NCBI GenBank assembly: GCA_937907205.1
Contig: CALESE010000171.1
Span: 1-14,994 of the forward strand
DNA from: an uncultured Romboutsia sp.
GTDB lineage: Bacteria; Bacillota; Clostridia; Peptostreptococcales; Peptostreptococcaceae
Direction of reading: 5' to 3'
DNA length: 14,994 nt
Translations under genes and position numbers: made by a program
Notes under the pieces: model-generated
Databases searched by the model: none
Seen by the model: the letters and a program-made list of their open reading frames with translations, nothing else
Told to the model about the DNA's origin: nothing
Shown: positions 1-6,332 of the stretch, in pieces
How the letters are laid out: the number at the start of each line of letters is the position of its first letter
How positions within the stretch are numbered: position 1 is the first letter of the stretch

Positions 1-19
1 CCTCATAAAGAGTATTGAC

Positions 20-51
20 AAAAATAAAAAAGCGTAGACTTTGTCTACGCT
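20..51 (-). terminator. Leftward-facing intrinsic terminator hairpin
   Basis: A perfect 9-bp stem (31-39 with 43-51) has a 3-nt loop and is bordered on its left by an A-rich run (20-30). Read on the minus strand this is a GC-containing hairpin followed by a U-rich tract, the form of a Rho-independent terminator for leftward transcription. No minus-strand gene lies to its right before 6023, so the transcript it would end is not obvious. On the plus strand the hairpin is followed by CTGC and would not terminate. Confidence 0.55.
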
Positions 52-54
52 CTG

Positions 55-93
55 CAAAGTCTATAGTTTACTATAGGCTTTGTTTATATATTT
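55..93 (+). terminator. Hairpin, probable terminator of a gene upstream of the window
   Basis: A 12-bp stem (55-66 with 71-82, one G-U wobble) with a TTTA loop is followed by a T-rich run from 83. It probably ends plus-strand transcription entering from the left. Bases 36-43 are also complementary to 55-62, so this hairpin and the one at 31-51 could compete. Confidence 0.5.
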
Positions 94-136
94 AAAATTA
101 TTGTTTTATATAAAATAAGAAAGTCATAGCAATTTA

Positions 137-145
137 TGGTATAAT
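137..145 (+). promoter_or_regulatory. Extended -10 promoter of the phosphatase-to-ispH operon
   Basis: A perfect TATAAT at 140-145 is preceded by TG one base upstream (TGGTATAAT), the extended -10 form. No good -35 hexamer is visible at 16-18 bp spacing (AAGAAA at 117-122), which extended -10 promoters tolerate. Transcription would start near 152, leaving a leader of about 43 nt before the ATG at 195. Confidence 0.6.
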
Positions 146-194
146 AAAAATTTGATGAATGTTAAAACTAAAGATATCATAATTGGAGGTAATT

Positions 195-836
195 ATGGCA
201 AATACATTTTATATAGTAAGACATGGACAAACTAATTGGAATATATTAGGTAGGACACAAGGTCATGGAAATTCTGACTTAACAAAAAAAGGTTTAGAAC
301 AAGCAAAAGAATTAGCAGATGCTATAGTAGATTATCCTATAGATTATATATATTCTAGTGATTTAGGCAGAGCAGTACAAACTGCACAAATTATTGCAAA
401 TAAATTAAATTTAGATGTTAAAAAGACTTCTACACTTAGAGAGATGGGATTTGGTATATGGGAAGGTCTTTTAATAGAAGAAATAAAAAGAGATCATTTA
501 GATACATATAATACTTGGAGAAATAAGCCACATTTGGTTAATATAGAAGGTGGAGAAAATCTTCATATAATAAAAGAAAGAACTGATAAATTTATAAAAG
601 AATTAAATAAAAAGTATGATAATAAACATATAGTTTTAGTTAGTCATTCAGTAACTGTGAGAGCTATGCTTTTATCATTTTTAGGATCTTCTATGCAAAA
701 TATATATAGAATTAAACAAGATAACACAGCTCTTAATATAGTTGAGTGTAGGGATTATGGACCAGTCGTTATAAAAATGAATGATACTAGTCATATAAAA
801 AATAATCAAAATATAAATAATTCAGCATTGGAGTAA
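195..836 (+). CDS. Histidine phosphatase (phosphoglycerate mutase-like / CobC-like)
   Basis: This encodes a 213-residue cytoplasmic phosphatase of the histidine phosphatase superfamily, branch 1. The RHG motif at residues 9-11 carries the His10 that is transiently phosphorylated. Arg59, Glu83 (probable proton donor) and His151 in SHS complete the expected active site. The ATG at 195 is chosen over an in-frame TTG at 183 because GGAGG (185-189) sits 5 nt before it. The superfamily covers cofactor-dependent phosphoglycerate mutases, alpha-ribazole phosphatase (CobC) and broad-specificity sugar phosphatases. No cobalamin genes lie nearby, so CobC activity is not supported and the substrate is unknown. 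It is the first gene of the operon, with only 5 nt before the next gene. Confidence 0.88.
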   Translation: MANTFYIVRHGQTNWNILGRTQGHGNSDLTKKGLEQAKELADAIVDYPIDYIYSSDLGRAVQTAQIIANKLNLDVKKTSTLREMGFGIWEGLLIEEIKRDHLDTYNTWRNKPHLVNIEGGENLHIIKERTDKFIKELNKKYDNKHIVLVSHSVTVRAMLLSFLGSSMQNIYRIKQDNTALNIVECRDYGPVVIKMNDTSHIKNNQNINNSALE

Positions 837-841
837 AATTT

Positions 842-2053
842 ATGGCAAATGTAATAGTAGTTGGTGGCGGATCATCAGGTATGATGGCCGCACTTACAGC
901 ATCCCAAAATAATCATAATGTTACATTAATAGAAAGAAATGAAGAACTAGGAAAAAAGCTTAAAGTTACTGGTGGTGGAAGATGTAACATAACAAATAAT
1001 AGAGACATAGAAGATTTTTTTGATAAAGTAGTAAATAATAAAAAGTTTTTATATAGTAGTTTTTATACATTTACAAATAGAGATTTATTGAACTATTTTG
1101 ATAAAAATAATTTAGAATATAAAGTTGAAGATTTTAATGACCATAAAGTTTATACAAAATCAGATAAATCTATAGAAGTAATAGAAACATTTAAAAATGA
1201 TTTAATAAAGAATAATGTTAAAATTTTATACAACAAAAAAGTTATAGATATTTTAGTAAAAGATAATATAGTCTATGGAGTAGTACTTGAAAATGGAGAA
1301 AAGATATATGGTGATAAAGTTATAATATCAACAGGTGGAAAAAGTCATTCACATACAGGATCTGATGGTATGATGTATGATATTTTAAGAAAATATCATA
1401 CAATTACTAAAATATATCCAGCATTATCACCACTTACTATAAAAGAAGGTTGGATTAAAAACTTACAGGGTATATCTATGAAAAAGGTTGAAATTTCTTA
1501 TAAAATAAAAAAGAAAAAAATATCTAAAATAGGGGATATGATATTTACTCACTTTGGTCTTAGTGGACCATGCGTACTTATAACATCTTCATATATAAAT
1601 AAGGCTTTAGAAAATGGTGATGTAGAGTTAAATATAGATTTTTTACCAAGCATAAGTAACGATGAAATATCAAAAATAATAAGAGAAAATCCAAATAAAA
1701 ATATTTTAAACAACTTAAAAGGAATACTTCCACAGAATTTTCTAAAAGAAATATTATCTATTTTAAGTTTAAGTGATAAAAAGGCTAATGAATTAAGCAA
1801 ATCAGATGAATTAAAAGTAATAGAATATATAAAAAATATGAAACTTACTTGCAATGGTACAAAAGGAATAAAAGTTGCTCAAGTTACAAGTGGAGGAGTA
1901 AGCGTAAAAGAAATAAATTCATCAACTATGGAATCAAAAATAATAAACAATCTATTTTTTACAGGGGAAGTTATAGATGTAGATGCACAAACAGGTGGAT
2001 ACAATCTACAAATTGCATTTTCAACGGGGTATCTTGCTGGAATAAGTGTGTAG
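842..2053 (+). CDS. NAD(P)/FAD-dependent oxidoreductase, HI0933/BaiN family
   Basis: This is a 403-residue flavoprotein. The N-terminal dinucleotide-binding motif GGGSSG is at residues 8-13 and the acidic Glu31 ends the second strand, as in FAD-binding Rossmann folds. The family signature GGGRCNITN is at 44-52, THFGLSGP lies mid-protein, and the C-terminal FAD motif GEVIDVDAQTGGYNLQ spans 375-390. These are hallmarks of the HI0933-like family, often annotated BaiN or aminoacetone oxidase family. Most members have no proven substrate. BaiN has been linked to bile-acid dehydroxylation, but nothing here supports that role. The start at 842 uses a GGAG (830-833) inside the end of the preceding gene, suggesting translational coupling. 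Length is normal for the family. Confidence 0.88.
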   Translation: MANVIVVGGGSSGMMAALTASQNNHNVTLIERNEELGKKLKVTGGGRCNITNNRDIEDFFDKVVNNKKFLYSSFYTFTNRDLLNYFDKNNLEYKVEDFNDHKVYTKSDKSIEVIETFKNDLIKNNVKILYNKKVIDILVKDNIVYGVVLENGEKIYGDKVIISTGGKSHSHTGSDGMMYDILRKYHTITKIYPALSPLTIKEGWIKNLQGISMKKVEISYKIKKKKISKIGDMIFTHFGLSGPCVLITSSYINKALENGDVELNIDFLPSISNDEISKIIRENPNKNILNNLKGILPQNFLKEILSILSLSDKKANELSKSDELKVIEYIKNMKLTCNGTKGIKVAQVTSGGVSVKEINSSTMESKIINNLFFTGEVIDVDAQTGGYNLQIAFSTGYLAGISV

Positions 2054-2062
2054 GTGATTAAT

Positions 2063-2431
2063 ATGAAGGTATTAGCAATAAGAGGAGCTACAACAGTTAG
2101 TTCAAATACTAAAGAAGAAATACTTAAAGAAAGCTCAATACTTATTAAGGAAATAATAGATAAAAATCAATTATTTACTGATGATATAATAAGTATGTGT
2201 TTTACTATGACAAGAGATTTAGATAAGGTATACCCAGCAGTAGCAGTTAGAGAAATATTAAATATAACAGATATACCTCTTTTAAATTTTGAGGAAAAGT
2301 ATATAGAAGGAAGCTTAGAAAAATGTATTAGAGTAATGGTTTATATTAATAGTGATAAAAATAAACAAGATGTAAAACATATATATTTAAACAAATCAGA
2401 AGTATTAAGACAAGATATAGTAAACAAATAG
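2063..2431 (+). CDS. aroH: Chorismate mutase, AroH type
   Basis: This encodes a 122-residue monofunctional chorismate mutase that converts chorismate to prephenate in phenylalanine and tyrosine synthesis. It belongs to the Bacillus subtilis AroH class, a pseudo-alpha/beta-barrel trimer. The opening RGATTV motif places Arg7, and the residues known to line the B. subtilis active site appear at the same numbers: Arg7, Arg63, Glu78, Arg90 and Tyr108. Position 75 is Asn where the Bacillus enzyme has Cys. The ATG at 2063 is preferred over an in-frame GTG at 2054 because AGGTGA (2052-2057) lies 5 nt upstream. The RBS overlaps the preceding stop codon, so translation is likely coupled. Confidence 0.93.
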   Translation: MKVLAIRGATTVSSNTKEEILKESSILIKEIIDKNQLFTDDIISMCFTMTRDLDKVYPAVAVREILNITDIPLLNFEEKYIEGSLEKCIRVMVYINSDKNKQDVKHIYLNKSEVLRQDIVNK

Positions 2432-2442
2432 GAGATGCAAAA

Positions 2443-3096
2443 ATGAAAAATAATTTAGTAATAGCAGTAGATGGACCAGCAGGAGCAGGAAAAAGCACAA
2501 TAGCTAAAATAATAGCTAAAAATTTAAACATAAATTATATAGATACTGGAGCTATGTATAGAGCTATAACCTATAAATGCTTAAAAAATAATATAGATAT
2601 AAATAAAGAAGAAGAAGTAAGTAAATTGGCTAAAAATACAGAAATAGATTTCAAAGATAATAACATATATTTAGATGGGAAAATATTAACTGATGAAATA
2701 AGAACAATGCAAGTAAGTAATAATGTATCTAATGTAGCTAAAATAAAAGATGTACGACATTTAATGGTAGATGTTCAAAGAAAAATAGGAAAGAGAAGTT
2801 CGGTTATATTAGATGGTAGAGATATAGGATCATATGTATTTCCAGATGCTGATTATAAATTCTTTTTAATAGCAACACCAGAAGAAAGAGGACAAAGACG
2901 TTTTATTGAATTAAGCAAAAAAGGATATGAAACAACGTTAGAAGAAATAATACAAGATATAATAAAAAGGGATAAGATAGATTCAAATAGAGAATTTGCA
3001 CCTCTTGTAAAGGCAGAAGATGCAATAGAAATAGATACTACAGGAAAAACTATAGATGAAGTAGTCGAAACTGTAATATCAAAAATAAATGTTTAA
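2443..3096 (+). CDS. cmk: Cytidylate kinase
   Basis: This is a 217-residue (d)CMP kinase that phosphorylates CMP and dCMP with ATP for nucleic acid and CDP-lipid precursor supply. The P-loop GPAGAGKST spans residues 11-19. The nucleotide-binding DTGAMYR motif is at 34-40 and the CMP-recognition segment DGRDIG at 124-129, followed by the typical PEERGQRR lid region near 145-153. Length is normal for bacterial Cmk. GGAG at 2431-2434 overlaps the stop codon of aroH. The cmk-plsC-ispH order is a recurring clostridial arrangement. Confidence 0.96.
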   Translation: MKNNLVIAVDGPAGAGKSTIAKIIAKNLNINYIDTGAMYRAITYKCLKNNIDINKEEEVSKLAKNTEIDFKDNNIYLDGKILTDEIRTMQVSNNVSNVAKIKDVRHLMVDVQRKIGKRSSVILDGRDIGSYVFPDADYKFFLIATPEERGQRRFIELSKKGYETTLEEIIQDIIKRDKIDSNREFAPLVKAEDAIEIDTTGKTIDEVVETVISKINV

Positions 3097-3114
3097 GTTG
3101 AGAGGTAGATAAAT

Positions 3115-3711
3115 TTGAGTTTTTATAAATTTGCCATAAATGTATTTAGAGGATTTTCTGAAATATTATATAAATATGAAGTAATAGGAGAAGAGAATAT
3201 TCCTAATGAAGGAAATATTATAATTGCAGCAAACCATAAGTCTAATTTAGATCCAATATTCTTAGCTGCAGCAATAAAAAATAGAGAAGTAGCGGCAATA
3301 GCTAAAAAGGAGTTATTTAATATAAAACCATTAGGGTTTATATTAGATAAATTAAATGTTATACCTATAAATAGAGATAAGCCAGATGTATCAACAATAA
3401 AAAATATTTTAAGAGCTATAAAAGATGGGTATGTATTAGGTATATTTCCTGAAGGAACAAGAATTAAAGGTCCTGGATTTGGAAAAGCTAAAGCAGGACT
3501 TTCAGTTTTTGCTATAAAAGGAAAGGCTATGGTTGTTCCAATTTCGATAATATCTAATTATAAGTTATTTAATAGAGTAACTATATATATAGATAAACCA
3601 ATTTCTTTTGAGGAATATTACAAACAAAAGCTTACTACAGAAGAAAATGAAAGATTAGCTCAAAATGTTTTAGAAGTAATAAAAGAAAACTATTATATAT
3701 ATTCAAAATAA
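3115..3711 (+). CDS. plsC: 1-acyl-sn-glycerol-3-phosphate acyltransferase
   Basis: This is a 198-residue LPLAT/PlsC-family acyltransferase that makes phosphatidic acid by acylating lysophosphatidic acid at the membrane. The catalytic NHX4D motif is at Asn40-His41...Asp46. The phosphate-binding motif FPEGTR is at 111-116. The central INRD segment near 85-88 is the usual substrate-contact block. The start is a TTG at 3115 (MSFYKF...) with GAGAGG at 3100-3105, and no in-frame ATG offers a better N-terminus. The gene sits 18 nt after cmk. The protein has no strong transmembrane helix and is probably a peripheral or monotopic membrane enzyme, which is usual for short PlsC proteins. Confidence 0.93.
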   Translation: MSFYKFAINVFRGFSEILYKYEVIGEENIPNEGNIIIAANHKSNLDPIFLAAAIKNREVAAIAKKELFNIKPLGFILDKLNVIPINRDKPDVSTIKNILRAIKDGYVLGIFPEGTRIKGPGFGKAKAGLSVFAIKGKAMVVPISIISNYKLFNRVTIYIDKPISFEEYYKQKLTTEENERLAQNVLEVIKENYYIYSK

Positions 3712-3748
3712 GCTAATCTAACTAATATAAATTTAGGGAGATGCAAGT

Positions 3749-4588
3749 ATGGAAGTTAAAATAGCTAAAGAAGCAGGATTTTGCTTTGGAGTAAAAAGAG
3801 CTATGAAAATGGCTTGGGATGAACTTGAAAAAAATGAAGATGGTATATATGCTCTAGGTCCACTTATTCATAATAAACAGGCTGTTTCTAAATATGAAGA
3901 AAAAGGACTTAAAACAGTAGAAAGTATAGAGTACGTACCAACAAGTAATAATATGATAATAAGATCTCATGGAGTATCAGAATCAGTTTATAATGAATCC
4001 AAAGAAAAAGGTATTAATGTTGTAGATACGACTTGTCCTTTTGTTACTAAGATACATAAAATAGTTAAACAATACTCTGATGAAGGATATGGAATTATTG
4101 TTATAGGAGATAAAAATCATCCAGAGGTAATAGGTATAAATGGATGGTGCAAAAATAAAGCTATAATTATAAAGAATATAAACGAAATAGATAGTATAAA
4201 ATTTGATAAATCTAAAAAATATTGCATAGTTTCTCAAACTACTATAAATATAGATTTATGTAATGAGATAGTTGATAAATTGTCCTCTAAAATAGAAAAT
4301 GTGGTATTTAAAAACACTATATGCTCAGCAACTAAAGAAAGACAACAAGCTGCAAAAGAACTATCTAAAGAAGTAGATTGCATGATAGTTATAGGAGGTA
4401 ATCATAGCTCTAATACACAAAAATTGGTTAATATATGTAAAGAGATTGTACCAACATTTGCTATAGAAACTAAAGAAGAATTAGATTTAGATTTATTATC
4501 TAAATTCAAAACTGTTGGCGTTACAGCAGGTGCTTCTACTCCTGACTGGATAATAAAAGATGTTGTAAACTTTTTAAAATCTATATAA
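3749..4588 (+). CDS. ispH: 4-hydroxy-3-methylbut-2-enyl diphosphate reductase
   Basis: This is a 279-residue [4Fe-4S] enzyme catalysing the last MEP-pathway step, from HMBPP to IPP and DMAPP. The three cluster cysteines are Cys12 (FCFGVKRA), Cys96 (TTCPFV) and Cys192 (ICSATKERQ). The diphosphate-binding histidines are His41, His74 and His124, and Glu126 in HPE is the proton-relay glutamate. Length matches stand-alone IspH. Many clostridia instead carry an IspH fused to ribosomal S1-type domains, and that fusion is absent here. GGGAG (3736-3740) precedes the ATG. It is the last gene of the operon, 37 nt after plsC and followed by a terminator. Confidence 0.96.
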   Translation: MEVKIAKEAGFCFGVKRAMKMAWDELEKNEDGIYALGPLIHNKQAVSKYEEKGLKTVESIEYVPTSNNMIIRSHGVSESVYNESKEKGINVVDTTCPFVTKIHKIVKQYSDEGYGIIVIGDKNHPEVIGINGWCKNKAIIIKNINEIDSIKFDKSKKYCIVSQTTINIDLCNEIVDKLSSKIENVVFKNTICSATKERQQAAKELSKEVDCMIVIGGNHSSNTQKLVNICKEIVPTFAIETKEELDLDLLSKFKTVGVTAGASTPDWIIKDVVNFLKSI

Positions 4589-4601
4589 ATAGATAGAAAA
4601 T

Positions 4602-4638
4602 AAAGAGTATACATCTTAATTAGATGTTACTCTTTTTT
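4602..4638 (+). terminator. Intrinsic terminator of the operon ending in ispH
   Basis: The hairpin pairs AAAGAGTA-ACATCT (4602-4616, one bulged T) with AGATGT-TACTCTTT (4622-4635) and ends in a run of T. It starts 14 bases after the ispH stop codon. Confidence 0.8.
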
Positions 4639-4739
4639 ATTTGTAGATTAAGTTTTAAATATTATTGGTAAAATTTGGGATGAATATAAGTTTACAGTAC
4701 ATAATTTAGATATAGATGCAAATTATGCAATTGATTATA

Positions 4740-4769
4740 TTGACATTGATAATGATTTTCAAATATAAT
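4740..4769 (+). promoter_or_regulatory. Consensus sigma-A promoter of the metal transporter gene
   Basis: A perfect TTGACA (4740-4745) and a perfect TATAAT (4764-4769) are separated by 18 bp. Transcription would start near 4776, directly before AAGGAGG (4777-4783), so the leader is only about 15 nt. That leaves no room for a riboswitch. A strong promoter of this kind is normally held down by a repressor, and a Fur-like box lies in the spacer. Confidence 0.8.
4747..4761 (+). promoter_or_regulatory. Fur-family operator (Fur-type box)
   Basis: TGATAATGATTTTCA matches the Gram-positive Fur 7-1-7 consensus TGATAATNATTATCA at 13 of 14 informative positions. It fits the PerR (TTATAATNATTATAA) or Zur consensus less well. 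It lies wholly between the -35 and -10 hexamers, where a bound repressor would block RNA polymerase. Metal-dependent repression of the following transporter is inferred. Confidence 0.65.
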
Positions 4770-4790
4770 AAAAAGTAAGGAGGAGAGAGT

Positions 4791-5990
4791 ATGGAAATTT
4801 TAATATCATCAGCATCAGAAGCATTTTTACATGTTGGTTCTATGGTAGGATTGTTCATAGTATTATTTGGTTATATAAATTATAAAACAAATGAAAATTT
4901 TACATATATAATATCTAAAAATAAAAAATTACAACCATTAATAGGTGCGTTAATAGGAGTTATACCTGGATGTGGAGGTAGTTTAGCAATAATACCACTA
5001 TATATGCAAGGTAATCTTAGTTTTGGAGCTATTGTTGCCAGTTTAATAGCTAGTATGGGAGATGCAGCTTTTATACTTATATCATCTAATTTTAAAGTTT
5101 ATTTAATCGTTAGTATAGTTGGAGCTATAACAGGTATTGTAACTGGATATATTGTAGATTTCTTTAAATTAGGAGAAAGACTAAATCTTAGACCGCATAA
5201 TTTAAATATAGAAACAAGAAATGGATCATGTGTATGTAATCATAATGTTTCAGGTGACAGTTATGATAAATTAAAAAATAAAAATAATAAGCTTCATAAA
5301 CTAGCTTATTTTATGACTCATAAAATAGGATATAAAGTATACTTAGTAGTACTAATAATTGGTTTTTTAATAATGAGTATATCTCATTCTGGAGTAAGTA
5401 ATAGTCATTATCATGAATATGAAACAACTACTTCTATAACTGAAGATCATGACCATGAAAGCGAAAGTACATTGGTTCATTTAAGTCATGAACTAGAAAA
5501 AGGTATATCTACAACAGGAATACTACTATCATTACTTTATACATTATCTTATAGAATGGTTTCTAAAAATTATAGTGTTGATAAAGATGATAGATCAACT
5601 CTTAAAAATGTATTAATAAATGGAGTAGCAGAAATATCGTTTGTTATATCATGGATATTTGTTGCATATGTTATTTATGATATAATTGTTGTATTCATAG
5701 GAGGAGAACAACAAATAGCAAATCTTGTATTATATGCAGGTATAGGAAGTGTCTTTATAGGAGCATTACTTGGTCTTATACCAGGATGTGGAGTTCAGAT
5801 ATTACTTATGTCTTTTTACTTAAAAGGAGATTTACCATTAGGAGCTGTAATAGCAAACTCAATATCACAAGATGGAGATGCATTATTCCCTATAATTTCT
5901 ATGGATAAAAAATCAGCACTATGGGCAACTATAATAACCACAATACCTGCAATAATTGTAGGTGGAATTGTGTATATATTAACAATATAG
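4791..5990 (+). CDS. Putative heavy-metal/manganese transporter (ArsP_2-like, internally duplicated)
   Basis: This is a 399-residue polytopic membrane protein resembling the family annotated as putative 10-TM heavy-metal exporter or putative manganese transporter. It has two halves sharing the same core: GALIGVIPGCG (52-62) and GALLGLIPGCG (324-334). Each is followed by a short amphipathic stretch (YMQGNLSFGA / YLKGDLPLGA) and a GDA motif (90-92 and 362-364). The linker between the halves is rich in potential metal ligands: C147, C149, H151, and H206, H208, H220, H222, H230 and H233. The start has AAGGAGG 7 nt upstream. The Fur-like box suggests expression rises when iron is low. The transported ion and its direction cannot be read from sequence, and the family's manganese and arsenic names are weakly founded. 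Confidence 0.8.
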   Translation: MEILISSASEAFLHVGSMVGLFIVLFGYINYKTNENFTYIISKNKKLQPLIGALIGVIPGCGGSLAIIPLYMQGNLSFGAIVASLIASMGDAAFILISSNFKVYLIVSIVGAITGIVTGYIVDFFKLGERLNLRPHNLNIETRNGSCVCNHNVSGDSYDKLKNKNNKLHKLAYFMTHKIGYKVYLVVLIIGFLIMSISHSGVSNSHYHEYETTTSITEDHDHESESTLVHLSHELEKGISTTGILLSLLYTLSYRMVSKNYSVDKDDRSTLKNVLINGVAEISFVISWIFVAYVIYDIIVVFIGGEQQIANLVLYAGIGSVFIGALLGLIPGCGVQILLMSFYLKGDLPLGAVIANSISQDGDALFPIISMDKKSALWATIITTIPAIIVGGIVYILTI

Positions 5991-6030
5991 AAAAAAGCGA
6001 ACATTGATTTGTTCGCTTTTTTCTATATTG
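5983..6030. terminator. Perfect bidirectional terminator shared by two convergent genes
   Basis: A perfect 21-bp inverted repeat (5983-6003 with 6010-6030) has a 6-nt loop. A GC-containing core (GCGAACA) is flanked by A6 on the left and T6 on the right, so it works as an intrinsic terminator on both strands. The stop codons of the transporter (5988-5990) and the cysteine-rich protein (6023-6025) lie at mirror positions in the two arms. Confidence 0.92.
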
Positions 6031-6208
6031 AATTTAGTTCTTTATTTATTTTACAGATTATAGTACATATAGTGTTAAATTCTCCCCCTATTAATATTTT
6101 ATTATTTAATTCACAATTTTCACATCCAGCTTCACAATATGTACTATTTATAATATCATTTTTAGTACTCCAATTTTTTAGTATTTCTACAAAATCTTTT
6201 ACTTCCAT
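6023..6208 (-). CDS. Small cysteine-rich protein of unknown function
   Basis: This is a 61-residue cytoplasmic protein that I do not recognise. Five cysteines are grouped as C25-X3-C29-X2-C32 and C48-X3-C52, suggesting a Zn or Fe-S site or redox thiols. The first 20 residues look helical. The start at 6208 is chosen because a strong GGAGGAG lies 6 nt before that ATG. A longer reading begins 17 codons earlier without a ribosome site. It has its own probable promoter (AAGACA-17-TATAAT) and converges on the Fur-boxed metal transporter, so a metal-related role is possible but unproven. Confidence 0.75.
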   Translation of the reverse strand: MEVKDFVEILKNWSTKNDIINSTYCEAGCENCELNNKILIGGEFNTICTIICKINKELNSI

Positions 6209-6239
6209 AGTAAACTCCTCCAATGTTATAATTAATTTT

Positions 6240-6268
6240 ATTATATAATCATAATACAAGAATGTCTT
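6240..6268 (-). promoter_or_regulatory. Probable promoter of the cysteine-rich protein gene
   Basis: On the minus strand a perfect TATAAT (6245 to 6240) lies 17 bp downstream of AAGACA (6268 to 6263, 4/6 to TTGACA). A 30-32 nt leader would precede the gene. Confidence 0.5.
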
Positions 6269-6293
6269 TAGGTATTTACTGGAATACCCTAAA
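6267..6293. repeat. Inverted repeat in the divergent intergenic region, possible operator
   Basis: TTTAGGTATT (6267-6276) pairs with AATACC-C-TAAA (6283-6293) with one bulged C and a 6-nt loop. It lies between the divergent cysteine-rich protein and methyltransferase genes and overlaps the -35 end of the minus-strand promoter. No T-run follows on either side, so a terminator is unlikely and an operator is more plausible. Confidence 0.4.
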
Positions 6294-6332
6294 ACTGAGT
6301 ATATTTTTATAAAAAATGAAAGAGGATGCTTA

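Noticed and set aside
195..836. Calling the first gene CobC (alpha-ribazole phosphatase)
   Set aside because: The catalytic motifs are shared by the whole histidine phosphatase superfamily, and no cobalamin biosynthesis gene is nearby.
1549..1854. 101-codon minus-strand frame inside the BaiN-type flavoprotein gene
   Set aside because: Lies wholly within a well-supported coding gene, has no ribosome site and looks like the complement of AT-rich codons.
1849..2061. 70-codon plus-strand frame overlapping the end of the flavoprotein gene
   Set aside because: Out-of-frame shadow of the conserved C-terminal FAD motif region with no plausible ribosome site or protein-like composition.
4640..4790. 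Manganese (yybP-ykoY) riboswitch ahead of the putative manganese transporter
   Set aside because: The promoter ends at 4769 and leaves a leader of about 15 nt, so no riboswitch can fit, and no conserved core is visible.
6009..6248. 79-codon plus-strand frame opposite the cysteine-rich gene
   Set aside because: Starts inside the bidirectional terminator and is antisense to a gene with a strong ribosome site and promoter.
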